The notes under the pieces: generated by a model
What the model was told of the DNA's origin: nothing
The model's input: only the letters and a program-made list of their open reading frames with translations
Databases searched by the model: none
Program-made: the position numbers and the translations under genes
Source: Pseudomonas viridiflava
GTDB taxonomy: Bacteria; Pseudomonadota; Gammaproteobacteria; Pseudomonadales; Pseudomonadaceae
Direction of reading: 5' to 3'
Length of the DNA stretch: 64,000 nucleotides
Assembly (NCBI RefSeq): GCF_003702045.1
Contig: NZ_RBTP01000036.1
Location: forward strand, 1 to 64,000
In this document: positions 1 through 7,616 of the stretch, in pieces
Position numbering within the stretch: position 1 is the stretch's first letter
Layout of the letters: each line of letters opens with the position of its first letter

Positions 1-1185
1 TCCAGCCAGACTTTCAGCTGACCCAAGATCGGCAGGCTCTTTTCCTGGCGGGCGATAAACCTCTGTTCATCACTGGCTACCTTGAGTTCACGCTCGATTC
101 CATACAGTTTGTTAATCATCGTCAGCGCGATATCCGCACGTCCCGTCTTGCCCTTGGGTTGCACTTTTTGCGCGTCCACGAACTTACGTCGTGCATGGGC
201 CATGCACGCCAAGCGTTCCACGCCCGGCTGCAACGCCAAGGCGTTATAGCCAGCGTAATCATCGGTCATGACATAGCCACGATAACTTTCCAGCAAACGC
301 AACGGCACCTCCTGCGCACGGCTGGACGTGTAATCAAATAGCACGACTTTTCGATCCGGCGGACCACTGGTTTGCACCCACATCCAGGATTGACTGGTCG
401 GGTCTCGATCCGGCTCTTTCAACACCTGGACGCGGGTTTCATCGCAATGGATCACCGGACTTTCCAGTAATCGGTCGCGCATCAAATTCAACAGTGGCTG
501 AAAGTGCTCGCTGCACTGGATGATCCAGCGCGCGAGAGTCTGGCGCGGAATATCAATGCCATGTCGGCTTAGCACCGTTTCAAACCGGTGCAACGGCAAG
601 CCATCAACATATTTGGTGGTCAGCAACATCGCCAACACGCTGGGGCTGGCCATGCTTTTTTCGATCAACCGGGCCGGTTTGTCGACGGTGACCGGTGCAG
701 TTTCGCAGCCTCGGCAAGCGTAGATCTTGCGGATATGTTTGATGACGCGGATCTGCATCGGCACGATATCCAGTTGCTCGCTGGTTTCCTCGCCAATGGC
801 ATGTTTGCGGCAACCACAGGCACAGGTCAGCTCGTGTTCGGGCAGTTCATGGATAACTTCGATACGCGGCAGCTCAGCCGACAACGGCTTGCGTTTGCCA
901 CGGCGAGGTGTCGGTGCAACGACTTCTTCATCAGCGTCGCCAACTAGCGGCATGGGTTCGCTTTCAGGCTCGTTGAACAAGGCCAATTGCGGCGTGTTGG
1001 GCTCAACGGTTTGCTCGGACTTGCGCCCAAATAGACGGTCGCGCAACAGCTTGATCTGTTCTTTCAGGTCGACAATGTGGGTCTGATAAGCTTGCGCCGA
1101 TTCTTCCTGGCGGCTGAGTGCCTCAAGCAGCAATTGCTTGAGCAAAACAGGATCATCAGGAAGGTCGTCGGGTAGAGAAATCATG
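1..1185 (-). CDS. tnpC: IS66 family transposase TnpC, 3' part cut by window edge
   Basis: The minus-strand frame is open from an ATG at 1185 to base 1, about 395 codons with no stop, so the C-terminus lies outside the window. Layout: an N-terminal coiled segment with the IS66 signature LFGRKSEQ, an acidic and basic linker, a zinc-binding region (CACGC about residue 130, later CRGC), then the DDE catalytic domain with [10 protein letters not shown] and [11 protein letters not shown] carrying the first two acidic residues. The third catalytic Glu would be beyond the edge. The protein performs cut or copy transposition of the element. No frameshift is visible, so the copy could be functional if complete outside the window. 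Confidence 0.93.
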
Positions 1186-1202
1186 GCCCGGATTATACCG
1201 AG

Positions 1203-1562
1203 TCACGCCACGTAGCGCGGCGTCAAAACTTGATGAGGACGGTTGCGCCAGAGATCAAAACCGTCGAGCAGCCAGTTCAGCTCCTGGACGCTGAGGATAA
1301 TCGCCTCGTCCGTGGCATCGGGCGACGTTTTGAAGCGCTCGGATTCCAAGCGCTTGAGCCAAAGACAGAAGCCGTTGCGCTCCCAGTACAAGATCTTCAC
1401 GCGGTTGCGGGACTTGTTGAGAAAGACGAAAAGCACCGGATCGAACACGGCCACTTTTATATCCAGTTCGACCAATGCGGCTAGGCCGTCGATGGATTTT
1501 CGAAAGTCCACCGGCTTGGGGTAGAGGTACACTTTTTCGACTTTGGCGTCGGGTCGCATCAT
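1203..1562 (-). CDS. tnpB: IS66 family accessory protein TnpB
   Basis: A 119-residue protein starting MMRPDAK, with the TnpB hallmarks VYLYPKPVDFRKSIDGL, then DPVLFVFLNKSRNRVKILYW and ERNGFCLWLKRLE. This is the normal size and motif set of the IS66 Orf2 (TnpB) family, which is needed for transposition although its biochemical role is unclear. A longer in-frame start exists upstream, but residues before MMRPD do not look conserved and run toward the element's terminus. It is followed 17 bp later by tnpC on the same strand. Confidence 0.9.
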   Translation of the reverse strand: MMRPDAKVEKVYLYPKPVDFRKSIDGLAALVELDIKVAVFDPVLFVFLNKSRNRVKILYWERNGFCLWLKRLESERFKTSPDATDEAIILSVQELNWLLDGFDLWRNRPHQVLTPRYVA

Positions 1563-1806
1563 GGCGGGGCTGGCTCCAGAAAGAGATCGGGAGCGAAGCA
1601 TCGGGGATCAAATGCGGGCTTGGAATGTGGGGATCATGGATCACTTACGAATAGCCTTGTAGCAATCCCCGGTATCACAGTTAGGCCATCGAGCACGCTG
1701 TAGGTACTGGGGTAGGGGCCAGTAAGAAGTGTAGCACGTCAACTCCCTGTTCCAGGCGGCATCTGTCTTTTGCTACATTCATTTGTTACTCCCCGGCACG
1801 CCCAGA

Positions 1807-1844
1807 CAAAAGGTTAACGGATCGCCCCATGTTGCCGATCCGTT
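1807..1844 (-). terminator. Rho-independent terminator of the nuclease-like gene pair
   Basis: A 9-bp perfect stem, AACGGATCG (1816-1824) with CGATCCGTT (1836-1844), lies just after the stop at 1852 in the minus direction and is followed on that strand by AACCTTTT. The stretch 1649-1851 between the IS end and this gene otherwise holds nothing recognisable. Confidence 0.65.
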
Positions 1845-1851
1845 CAGAATG

Positions 1852-2601
1852 TCAGTCGACAGGATAAATCATTTGATGAACAACTTCGAGAAATGCAGAG
1901 TACATCTCATCAAATACCGGCGAGACTTCAGAGGCGCCTTCTAAGATCCGCTCATGCTCGTCTATGAGTACGTTTAGTCCGCGAAGTGAAAAGCAGCTCT
2001 CAATATTAGTAATTGTTGATATTATATTGGGTGAATAACTAATGTGTTCGATGAGGCGCCATTGAATACTGATTCCTTGTTCTTCAATCATTAGATAAAC
2101 ACCAGAGACCAAAGCGTTCTCAAAGCTGAGAAGGTCGCTGCCACAACCGCAGTGACACAATAGCGGGCGATATTCTTGGCCAAAAGTCTTGGTTTTTATA
2201 GTCTTTCTGAACAAGCTTTGATGTACGGAGAATGACACGTCCACCATGTTTTCAAAAATAGATAGTCCGTCAAAAATAATATATTCGACTCCATCCACCT
2301 CCAAGCTTTCAGAAAGAGACTCGCTTCCAGATGTTGAATAAAAGCCAATAAATTTCTGAGCTCCATGCTGTGTTAATCTGTCAAGGATTGAACACTCGTC
2401 TCCAGCATAAACCGGTCGCTGGGATCGGGAGAAATGCTTGCAACTAACTAAGTACGTTACATTATCTAATTGAGCGATCAGATCTTTTCCTTGATCTGGG
2501 CCCACTGATGGGTGCTCTAATACTGTGTACCCTTGACTGCTTAAGTAGTAGTTCGCGAAATATTCCCATTGGTGAGAACTAAGTTGGCTGAAGATATTCA
2601 T
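1852..2601 (-). CDS. Restriction-endonuclease-like protein (Mrr_cat-like), putative active subunit
   Basis: 249 residues from the ATG at 2601; a TTG immediately before it is in frame but poorly placed. The N-terminal half resembles the Mrr/PD-(D/E)XK nuclease fold: WEYFANYYLSSQGY (residues 12-25), then GPDQGKD with Asp40, then YLVSCKH with Lys55. Together these form the usual E...D...xxK layout, with Ser in place of the more common Gln/Glu before the Cys-Lys. A segment GAQKFIGFYST (about 80-90) is also typical of these endonuclease-like proteins. The C-terminal half carries CHCGC (149-153), which may bind metal, and is otherwise unrecognised. The ATG overlaps the stop of the upstream paralogue by one base (TGATG), so the two are translationally coupled. 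The DNA is visibly AT-richer than the surroundings, suggesting transfer. Target and function are unknown; defence is an inference from fold and location. Confidence 0.75.
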   Translation of the reverse strand: MNIFSQLSSHQWEYFANYYLSSQGYTVLEHPSVGPDQGKDLIAQLDNVTYLVSCKHFSRSQRPVYAGDECSILDRLTQHGAQKFIGFYSTSGSESLSESLEVDGVEYIIFDGLSIFENMVDVSFSVHQSLFRKTIKTKTFGQEYRPLLCHCGCGSDLLSFENALVSGVYLMIEEQGISIQWRLIEHISYSPNIISTITNIESCFSLRGLNVLIDEHERILEGASEVSPVFDEMYSAFLEVVHQMIYPVD

Positions 2602-3407
2602 CAAAATTCCTCAGCTTGTAGGAAGAAGCCAGCATTGACAGATCGCATACGCTGCAATATTCTCGAAGTGAAGAGTCGCTTGTGGTTATGATACTCACTC
2701 AAATCAAGACTTGGATTGTCAACTAGGTAGTTCTGGAGTTGAGCATTCCAGGAGTTGAACTGATCAGGGTGCAATATTTGATTGATTTCAAGCCAGCCGC
2801 ACGAAGTGTTGTCTTCGCAAACTTTGAATATACAATCCTTGAATCCATATATGAAATACAGTTTGCCTTGCGCAAGATGGACAAAAGCAGCTGATCTGCC
2901 TATTGTATGAGGGCCTTCCAGTGTGTCCTTCTTACATCCACACATACAATGAAGTGGTTTATAGTCCGCTTTGGTCGATTTATTGAAGTAGTAATTCCAA
3001 CTCCACTTCCAGTCAGGGTCTCTATCACCAAAGAATCGATCAATAAAGCAAGAGCTGGAATATGGCAGCAGTACTGATATTTGGACGCCGCTCACTAACA
3101 CTGCGTGGCTGCTCAAAACCTTGATGCGCTCCTGCAGGCTGGTCGTAAAATCCCCGGAATAAAAACCAATAAATCCCTCTGCATCGGCACGTCGCATGCG
3201 CGAAACTAAATCTTTTTCAATACCAGTGCCAATGGGACCACTTTTAATGTTGTGCCTGAAACTTACGAGAAACCTTTTTCCCTCAATGCTGAATACATCA
3301 AAATCAGATACCCAATCACGATCCCATCCAGCCTGCTGAAGAAATTCCAGACCAAATTCACGCCATTTGTCATCAGACCAATACGCTATGCTTTGTAGAT
3401 AATTCAT
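2601..3407 (-). CDS. Restriction-endonuclease-like paralogue with altered catalytic Lys
   Basis: 268 residues, first gene of the two-gene unit. It is a diverged paralogue of the downstream protein: WREFGLEFLQQAGW matches its N-terminal helix, FLVSFRH matches YLVSCKH, EGFIGFYS matches QKFIGFYS, and CMCGC (154-158) matches CHCGC. The position of the catalytic Lys is Arg51 and the GPDxGxD loop is reduced to VSDFDV, with Asp37 perhaps kept. It therefore looks catalytically impaired and may be a regulatory or DNA-recognition partner. The middle is rich in aromatic residues (WKWSWNYYF about 133-141). A GGG-containing ribosome site sits just before the ATG. Codon use is AT-rich compared with the neighbours. 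No experimentally characterised homologue is recognised. Confidence 0.72.
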   Translation of the reverse strand: MNYLQSIAYWSDDKWREFGLEFLQQAGWDRDWVSDFDVFSIEGKRFLVSFRHNIKSGPIGTGIEKDLVSRMRRADAEGFIGFYSGDFTTSLQERIKVLSSHAVLVSGVQISVLLPYSSSCFIDRFFGDRDPDWKWSWNYYFNKSTKADYKPLHCMCGCKKDTLEGPHTIGRSAAFVHLAQGKLYFIYGFKDCIFKVCEDNTSCGWLEINQILHPDQFNSWNAQLQNYLVDNPSLDLSEYHNHKRLFTSRILQRMRSVNAGFFLQAEEF

Positions 3408-3851
3408 CCCTGTGTCCCTTTCTTCATAGCCTACATAAAATTATGTCAGATGCTTCTGTCGTACTGCGTCCGGGCAGACGTTCATCGGCGTAATGCTAGC
3501 CTAGCCCCCGAATTTAGGAGTAGGGAGCTGAGCATGGGGCATGGCGTGCAATGCGCTTAGCGATGAATAATTGCTTACCTCGCCACCCTACCGAAGACTA
3601 ACAGCTTGTTAGTGATTTCGGAATGACATCAGTTTCCAGGTTTGGCTTCCTCAGAGGTGGACCTGTCGCAGGGATCGTTGGGGGGAGCTAATCGAGTTGC
3701 TCTGGCATAACCCGCATGTCATCGCTGCATGGTTTAAACCAATCAAAGTGCTTTCAGGTGTTACAAGTCCTGTACCAACCAGTGTCACAAACCGTTAGCC
3801 AACGCCTGCTCACCTCGTTACGATGCAGCTACCTGACTCCTTGAAAATCTG
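3408..3851. other. 444-bp gap with possible gene remnant
   Basis: No complete gene. On the plus strand 3616-3798 is open for 60 codons without a start codon and reads like real protein (RDRWGELIELLWHNPHVIAA in the middle), ending at a TAG at 3796. It may be the tail of a gene whose front was lost. The stretch separates the AT-rich accessory pair from the core LysR gene, so the junction of the inserted region probably lies here. No repeats or terminators were recognised. Confidence 0.35.
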
Positions 3852-4799
3852 TCACTGAAGGAAGCGGACGGCACGGGTTTCCCCCAGCAGCAACCCCTGA
3901 TTCAACTCCGTCACTTCCCGAATGTAATCCCACAACACCGTAATCCGCTTGAGCTTCCTCAGATCCTCGCGGCAGTACATCCAGAACTGCCGAACAATCT
4001 CCACTTCCTCCACCAGCACCGGCACCAGCCGCGGATCCTGTGACGCCAGAAAGCACGGCAGAATTGCCAGTGCGCGGCCTTGCAGGGCGGCGGTGTATTG
4101 GGCGATGACGCTGGTGCTGCGCAGTTGCGCCTGGGCGTTGGGGAGCAGGTTGCTGAGGTAGAGCAGTTCGGAGCTGAAGGCCAGGTCGTCAACGTAGCTG
4201 ATGAACGGATGCTGGCTCAGGTCTTCCTTGCGCTGGATCGGCGGGTGGTTGTCCAGATAGTCCTGGGTGGCGTACAGGCGCAGGCTGTAATCGCAGAGTT
4301 TGCAGCACACATATGGGCCGTGTTCCGGGCGTTCCAGGGCGATGACGATGTCGGCTTCGCGTTTGGACAGGCTGATGAAATGCGGCAGCGGCAGGATGTC
4401 GACCGAGATGTTGGGGTAGGCGTCGAGGAAGTGGCTCAGTTGCGGGGTGATGAAAAAGCTGCCGAAGCCTTCGGTGCAGCCCATGCGGATGTGCCCGGAC
4501 AGCGCCACGCTGGAGCCGGAAACCTGTTCGCAGGCCAGGTGCAGCGTGCTTTCGATGGACTCGGCATAGCCCAGCAGGCGCTGCCCTTCGGCGGTCATGA
4601 TGAAGCCGTTGTTGCGGGACTTTTCGAACAGCAGCGTGCCCAGCGAGTTTTCCAGCGAGGTGATGCGTCGCGACACGGTGGTGTAGTCCACCGCGAGACG
4701 TTTTGCAGCGCTGCTGACTTTTCGGGTGCGTGCCACTTCAAGGAAAAACTTCAGGTCATCCCAGTTCAACAGCCCCAGGGATGTGATGTTTTTTTGCAT
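3852..4799 (-). CDS. LysR family transcriptional regulator, divergent from mmsAB
   Basis: 315 residues from the ATG at 4799. The frame stays open further upstream, but that extension runs across the divergent promoter and into mmsA, so it is rejected. The N-terminal winged HTH is WDDLKFFLEVARTRKVSSAA followed by LAVDYTTVSRRITSLE; the effector domain follows (HIRMGCTEGFGSFF, then DIVIALERPEHGP). It belongs to the LysR group with a weakly conserved C-terminal domain. The 160 bp to mmsA are shared by both promoters, so it is the likely regulator of mmsA-mmsB. Classical Pseudomonas mmsAB is controlled by the AraC-type MmsR, which is not seen here. Confidence 0.9.
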   Translation of the reverse strand: MQKNITSLGLLNWDDLKFFLEVARTRKVSSAAKRLAVDYTTVSRRITSLENSLGTLLFEKSRNNGFIMTAEGQRLLGYAESIESTLHLACEQVSGSSVALSGHIRMGCTEGFGSFFITPQLSHFLDAYPNISVDILPLPHFISLSKREADIVIALERPEHGPYVCCKLCDYSLRLYATQDYLDNHPPIQRKEDLSQHPFISYVDDLAFSSELLYLSNLLPNAQAQLRSTSVIAQYTAALQGRALAILPCFLASQDPRLVPVLVEEVEIVRQFWMYCREDLRKLKRITVLWDYIREVTELNQGLLLGETRAVRFLQ

Positions 4800-4959
4800 G
4801 TTGAGCCTGCTTTTATGTGCGTTCTTGTTAGAAGTTTGCACATCTATACTCCAAAGCACGCCCTCTGACCATCCGACAACAACGCTGTCAGGGAGGCCGT
4901 GACAGCCGCACATCGAGTGCCCGGCGAGTCCGGTTTGCCTGAAGGGAGAACGGTTGAAA

Positions 4960-6486
4960 ATGAATGCCTCACTGAACAAGAACAATACGGCCGTGGCTCG
5001 CGTGAAACTGCTCATCGACGGTGAATGGGTCGATTCGCAAAGTAGCGAGTGGCAGGACATCGTCAATCCGGCGACGCAGGAAGTATTGGCTCAAGTGCCG
5101 TTCGCCACGCCGAGCGAAGTGAACGCGGCCGTGGCTGCCGCGCACAAGGCGTATCGCACCTGGCGAGACACGCCAATCGGCGCCCGCATGCGGATCATGC
5201 TCAAGTTGCAGGCGTTGATCCGCGAGCATTCCAAACGCATCGCGGCGGTGCTCAGTGCCGAGCAGGGCAAGACCGTAGCCGATGCTGAGGGCGATATCTT
5301 TCGTGGCCTGGAAGTGGTCGAGCATGCCTGTTCGATCGGCACATTGCAGATGGGCGAGTTTGCCGAGAATGTGGCCAGTGGCGTCGATACCTACACGCTG
5401 CGCCAGCCCATCGGTGTTTGCGCTGGCATCACCCCGTTCAACTTCCCGGCGATGATCCCGCTGTGGATGTTCCCGATGGCCATCGCCTGCGGCAATACTT
5501 TTGTACTCAAGCCTTCCGAGCAGGATCCGCTGTCGACCCTGCTGCTCGTGGAACTGGCGGTCGAGGCGGGCATTCCGGCCGGGGTGCTCAATGTCGTGCA
5601 TGGCGGCAAGGAGGTCGTTGACGCCATCTGCACGCATCCGGACATCAAAGCCATTTCCTTCGTCGGCTCGACGGCGGTCGGCACCCATGTGTATGACTTG
5701 GCGGGGCGGCACGGCAAGCGCGTGCAGGCCATGATGGGCGCCAAGAACCACGCGGTCGTGCTGCCTGACGCCAACCGCGAGCAGACCCTCAATGCGCTGG
5801 TGGGCGCAGGCTTTGGGGCGGCCGGTCAGCGCTGCATGGCAACTTCGGTGGTGGTGCTGGTTGGCGCCTCGAAGCAATGGCTGCCGGACCTCAAGGCGCT
5901 GGCGCAGAAGCTTAAGGTCAATGCCGGTCATGAGCCTGACACTGACATCGGTCCGGTGATTTCCCGACGCGCCCGACAGCGCATCGTCGACCTGATCGAA
6001 AGCGGCGTGCGTGAAGGCGCGACGCTGGAACTGGACGGCCGGGACGTTTCGGTGCCGGGCTATGAGGGTGGCAATTTCATCGGGCCGACGCTGTTTTCCG
6101 GCGTCACCACCGACATGCAGATTTACACCCAGGAAATCTTCGGCCCAGTGCTGGTGGTGATCGAAGTGAATACGCTGGATGAGGCCATCGCGCTGGTGAA
6201 CGCTAACCCGTTCGGCAACGGCACCGGCCTGTTCACCCAAAGCGGCGCGGCGGCGCGCAAGTTCCAGAGTGAAATCGACGTCGGTCAGGTGGGTATCAAT
6301 ATTCCGATTCCGGTGCCGGTGCCGTTTTTCAGCTTCACCGGATCAAGGGGGTCCAAGCTGGGCGACCTGGGGCCATACGGCAAACAAGTGGTGCAGTTCT
6401 ACACTCAGACCAAGACCGTCACCAGCCGCTGGTTCGATGACGACAGCATGAACGACGGCGTCAACACCACCATTAATCTGCGCTGA
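4960..6486 (+). CDS. mmsA: CoA-acylating methylmalonate-semialdehyde dehydrogenase
   Basis: 508 residues of the aldehyde dehydrogenase superfamily. It oxidises methylmalonate semialdehyde to propionyl-CoA (and malonate semialdehyde to acetyl-CoA) with NAD+ and CoA in valine and myo-inositol breakdown; cytosolic. Visible: [12 protein letters not shown] near the start, [20 protein letters not shown], the cofactor loop [23 protein letters not shown], and the catalytic Cys292 in GQRCMATS. The C-terminal [15 protein letters not shown] is typical of MMSDH. The ribosome site GAAGGGAGAA (4941-4950) would also suit a TTG at 4954; the ATG at 4960 is preferred. mmsB follows after 31 bp, giving a two-gene operon. 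Confidence 0.96.
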   Translation: MNASLNKNNTAVARVKLLIDGEWVDSQSSEWQDIVNPATQEVLAQVPFATPSEVNAAVAAAHKAYRTWRDTPIGARMRIMLKLQALIREHSKRIAAVLSAEQGKTVADAEGDIFRGLEVVEHACSIGTLQMGEFAENVASGVDTYTLRQPIGVCAGITPFNFPAMIPLWMFPMAIACGNTFVLKPSEQDPLSTLLLVELAVEAGIPAGVLNVVHGGKEVVDAICTHPDIKAISFVGSTAVGTHVYDLAGRHGKRVQAMMGAKNHAVVLPDANREQTLNALVGAGFGAAGQRCMATSVVVLVGASKQWLPDLKALAQKLKVNAGHEPDTDIGPVISRRARQRIVDLIESGVREGATLELDGRDVSVPGYEGGNFIGPTLFSGVTTDMQIYTQEIFGPVLVVIEVNTLDEAIALVNANPFGNGTGLFTQSGAAARKFQSEIDVGQVGINIPIPVPVPFFSFTGSRGSKLGDLGPYGKQVVQFYTQTKTVTSRWFDDDSMNDGVNTTINLR

Positions 6487-6517
6487 GCCTGAAGCAGTCC
6501 CGCGAAGGAGAATAACA

Positions 6518-7405
6518 ATGAATATCGCATTCATCGGTCTGGGCAACATGGGCGCACCGATGGCCCGCAACCTGATCAACGCCGGGCACTCGTTGCAGCT
6601 GTTTGATCTGAACAAAACCGTGCTGGCGGAATTTGCCGAACTGGGTGCGCACATCAGCGATTCACCTAGGCAAGCGGCTGAGGGCAGTGAGCTGGTCATC
6701 ACCATGCTGCCTGCCGCAGCCCACGTGCGCAGCGTGTACCTGAATGACGACGGCGTGCTGAAAGGCATCGCACCGGGCACGCCTGCAGTGGATTGCAGCA
6801 CCATTGATCCGCAGACCATCCGTGACATCGCCGCTGTCGCTGCGCAGCAAGGCGTGGTGCTGGGCGACGCGCCGGTATCCGGCGGTACGGGCGGCGCGCA
6901 GGCGGGCACCCTGACGTTCATGGTCGGCGGTTCACCTGAACATTTCGCAACGCTCAAGCCAGTATTGGAGCAGATGGGCCGCAACATCGTGCATTGCGGT
7001 GACGTCGGCACCGGGCAGATCGCCAAAATCTGCAATAACATGCTGTTGGCGATCTCGATGATCGGCGTGTCGGAATCGATGGCGTTGGGCAATGCGCTGG
7101 GTATCGACACGCAGGTCTTAGCCAATATCATCAACACCTCGACCGGCCGCTGCTGGAGCTCGGAAGCCTACAACCCGTGGCCCGGCGTGGTCGAAACCGC
7201 TCCGGCATCGCGCGGTTATACCGGCGGGTTCGGTGCCGAACTGATGCTCAAGGATTTGGGGCTTGCGACCGAGGCGGCGAGGTCGGTCCATCAGCCGGTG
7301 ATTCTGGGGGCGGTTGCGCACCAGTTGTATGAGGCCATGAGCTTGCGTGGCGAGGGTGGCAAAGACTTCTCGGCGATCATTGAGGGGTATCGCAGAAAGG
7401 GGTGA
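6518..7405 (+). CDS. mmsB: 3-hydroxyisobutyrate dehydrogenase
   Basis: 295 residues, normal length for the beta-hydroxyacid dehydrogenase family. It converts 3-hydroxyisobutyrate to methylmalonate semialdehyde with NAD+, one step before MmsA in valine catabolism. The Rossmann motif GLGNMGAPMARN is at residues 7-18, the substrate-binding DAPVSGGTGGAQAGTL about 120-135, and the catalytic Lys lies in GQIAKICNNM about 170. The ribosome site GAAGGAG is 7 bp before the ATG. It is cotranscribed with mmsA and followed by a strong terminator. Confidence 0.96.
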   Translation: MNIAFIGLGNMGAPMARNLINAGHSLQLFDLNKTVLAEFAELGAHISDSPRQAAEGSELVITMLPAAAHVRSVYLNDDGVLKGIAPGTPAVDCSTIDPQTIRDIAAVAAQQGVVLGDAPVSGGTGGAQAGTLTFMVGGSPEHFATLKPVLEQMGRNIVHCGDVGTGQIAKICNNMLLAISMIGVSESMALGNALGIDTQVLANIINTSTGRCWSSEAYNPWPGVVETAPASRGYTGGFGAELMLKDLGLATEAARSVHQPVILGAVAHQLYEAMSLRGEGGKDFSAIIEGYRRKG

Positions 7406-7417
7406 GGTCAGCGCAGG

Positions 7418-7465
7418 CCAACGCACGTTCCCGCGCAAGGCGCTTTGGCGTGCGTTTGGTCTTTT
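7418..7465 (+). terminator. Rho-independent terminator after mmsB
   Basis: CCAACGCACG (7418-7427) pairs with CGTGCGTTTGG (7449-7459), with a smaller GCGC..GCGC stem inside, and the hairpin is followed by TCTTTT. It lies 13 bp after the mmsB stop and closes the mmsA-mmsB operon. Confidence 0.75.
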
Positions 7466-7616
7466 GCGCTAGGTAAACGCGTCAGGACCCGCTACTTTGA
7501 TCAGGTTCGACCACCGCAAGGACGCAGGTACGCCTTGGGGAGGTGGTGCAGCGCCAGGGCCCTTCACATGGGCAGTGGCTGTCAAACGTCCCGGATTCAG
7601 GAAGAAGAGACTGCTC
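7466..7616 (+). promoter_or_regulatory. Highly structured 5' leader of the gamma-glutamyltransferase gene
   Basis: Several nested complementary segments can be drawn. GCGCT (7466-7470) with AGCGC (7549-7553) would close a multibranch structure. Inside it, GGACC pairs with GGTTC, ACCACC with GGTGGT, and CAAGG with CCTTG around an 11-nt loop. No known riboswitch consensus is matched. The structure starts directly after the mmsB terminator and ends about 60 bp before the ggt start, so it could be a leader element or simply a GC-rich spacer. Confidence 0.35.

Larger units (their letters stand above)
1..1648 (-). mobile_element. IS66-family insertion sequence, partial (left edge of window)
   Basis: Minus-strand tnpB and tnpC lie 17 bp apart in the order typical of IS66 elements. 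Read on the minus strand, the outer end probably begins at 1648 with GTAAGTGATCC. IS66 terminal repeats characteristically start with GTAA, but the other end is outside the window, so neither the inverted repeat nor the expected 8-bp target duplication can be verified. Only about 86 bp separate tnpB from this end, so there is no room for the tnpA accessory gene found in full IS66 elements. The element either lacks tnpA or is 5'-truncated. Confidence 0.8.

Noticed and set aside
3852..5066. 404-residue LysR protein with a long N-terminus
   Set aside because: The extension covers the divergent promoter and the start of mmsA; the HTH lies at the normal distance from the ATG at 4799.
7466..7560. 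Similarity to a TPP riboswitch (GAACCTGATC on the minus strand) or to small SRP RNA
   Set aside because: No CTGAGA or downstream TPP elements, and the minus strand leads into the end of mmsB. The SRP AGCAG/GGAA domain is missing on the plus strand.
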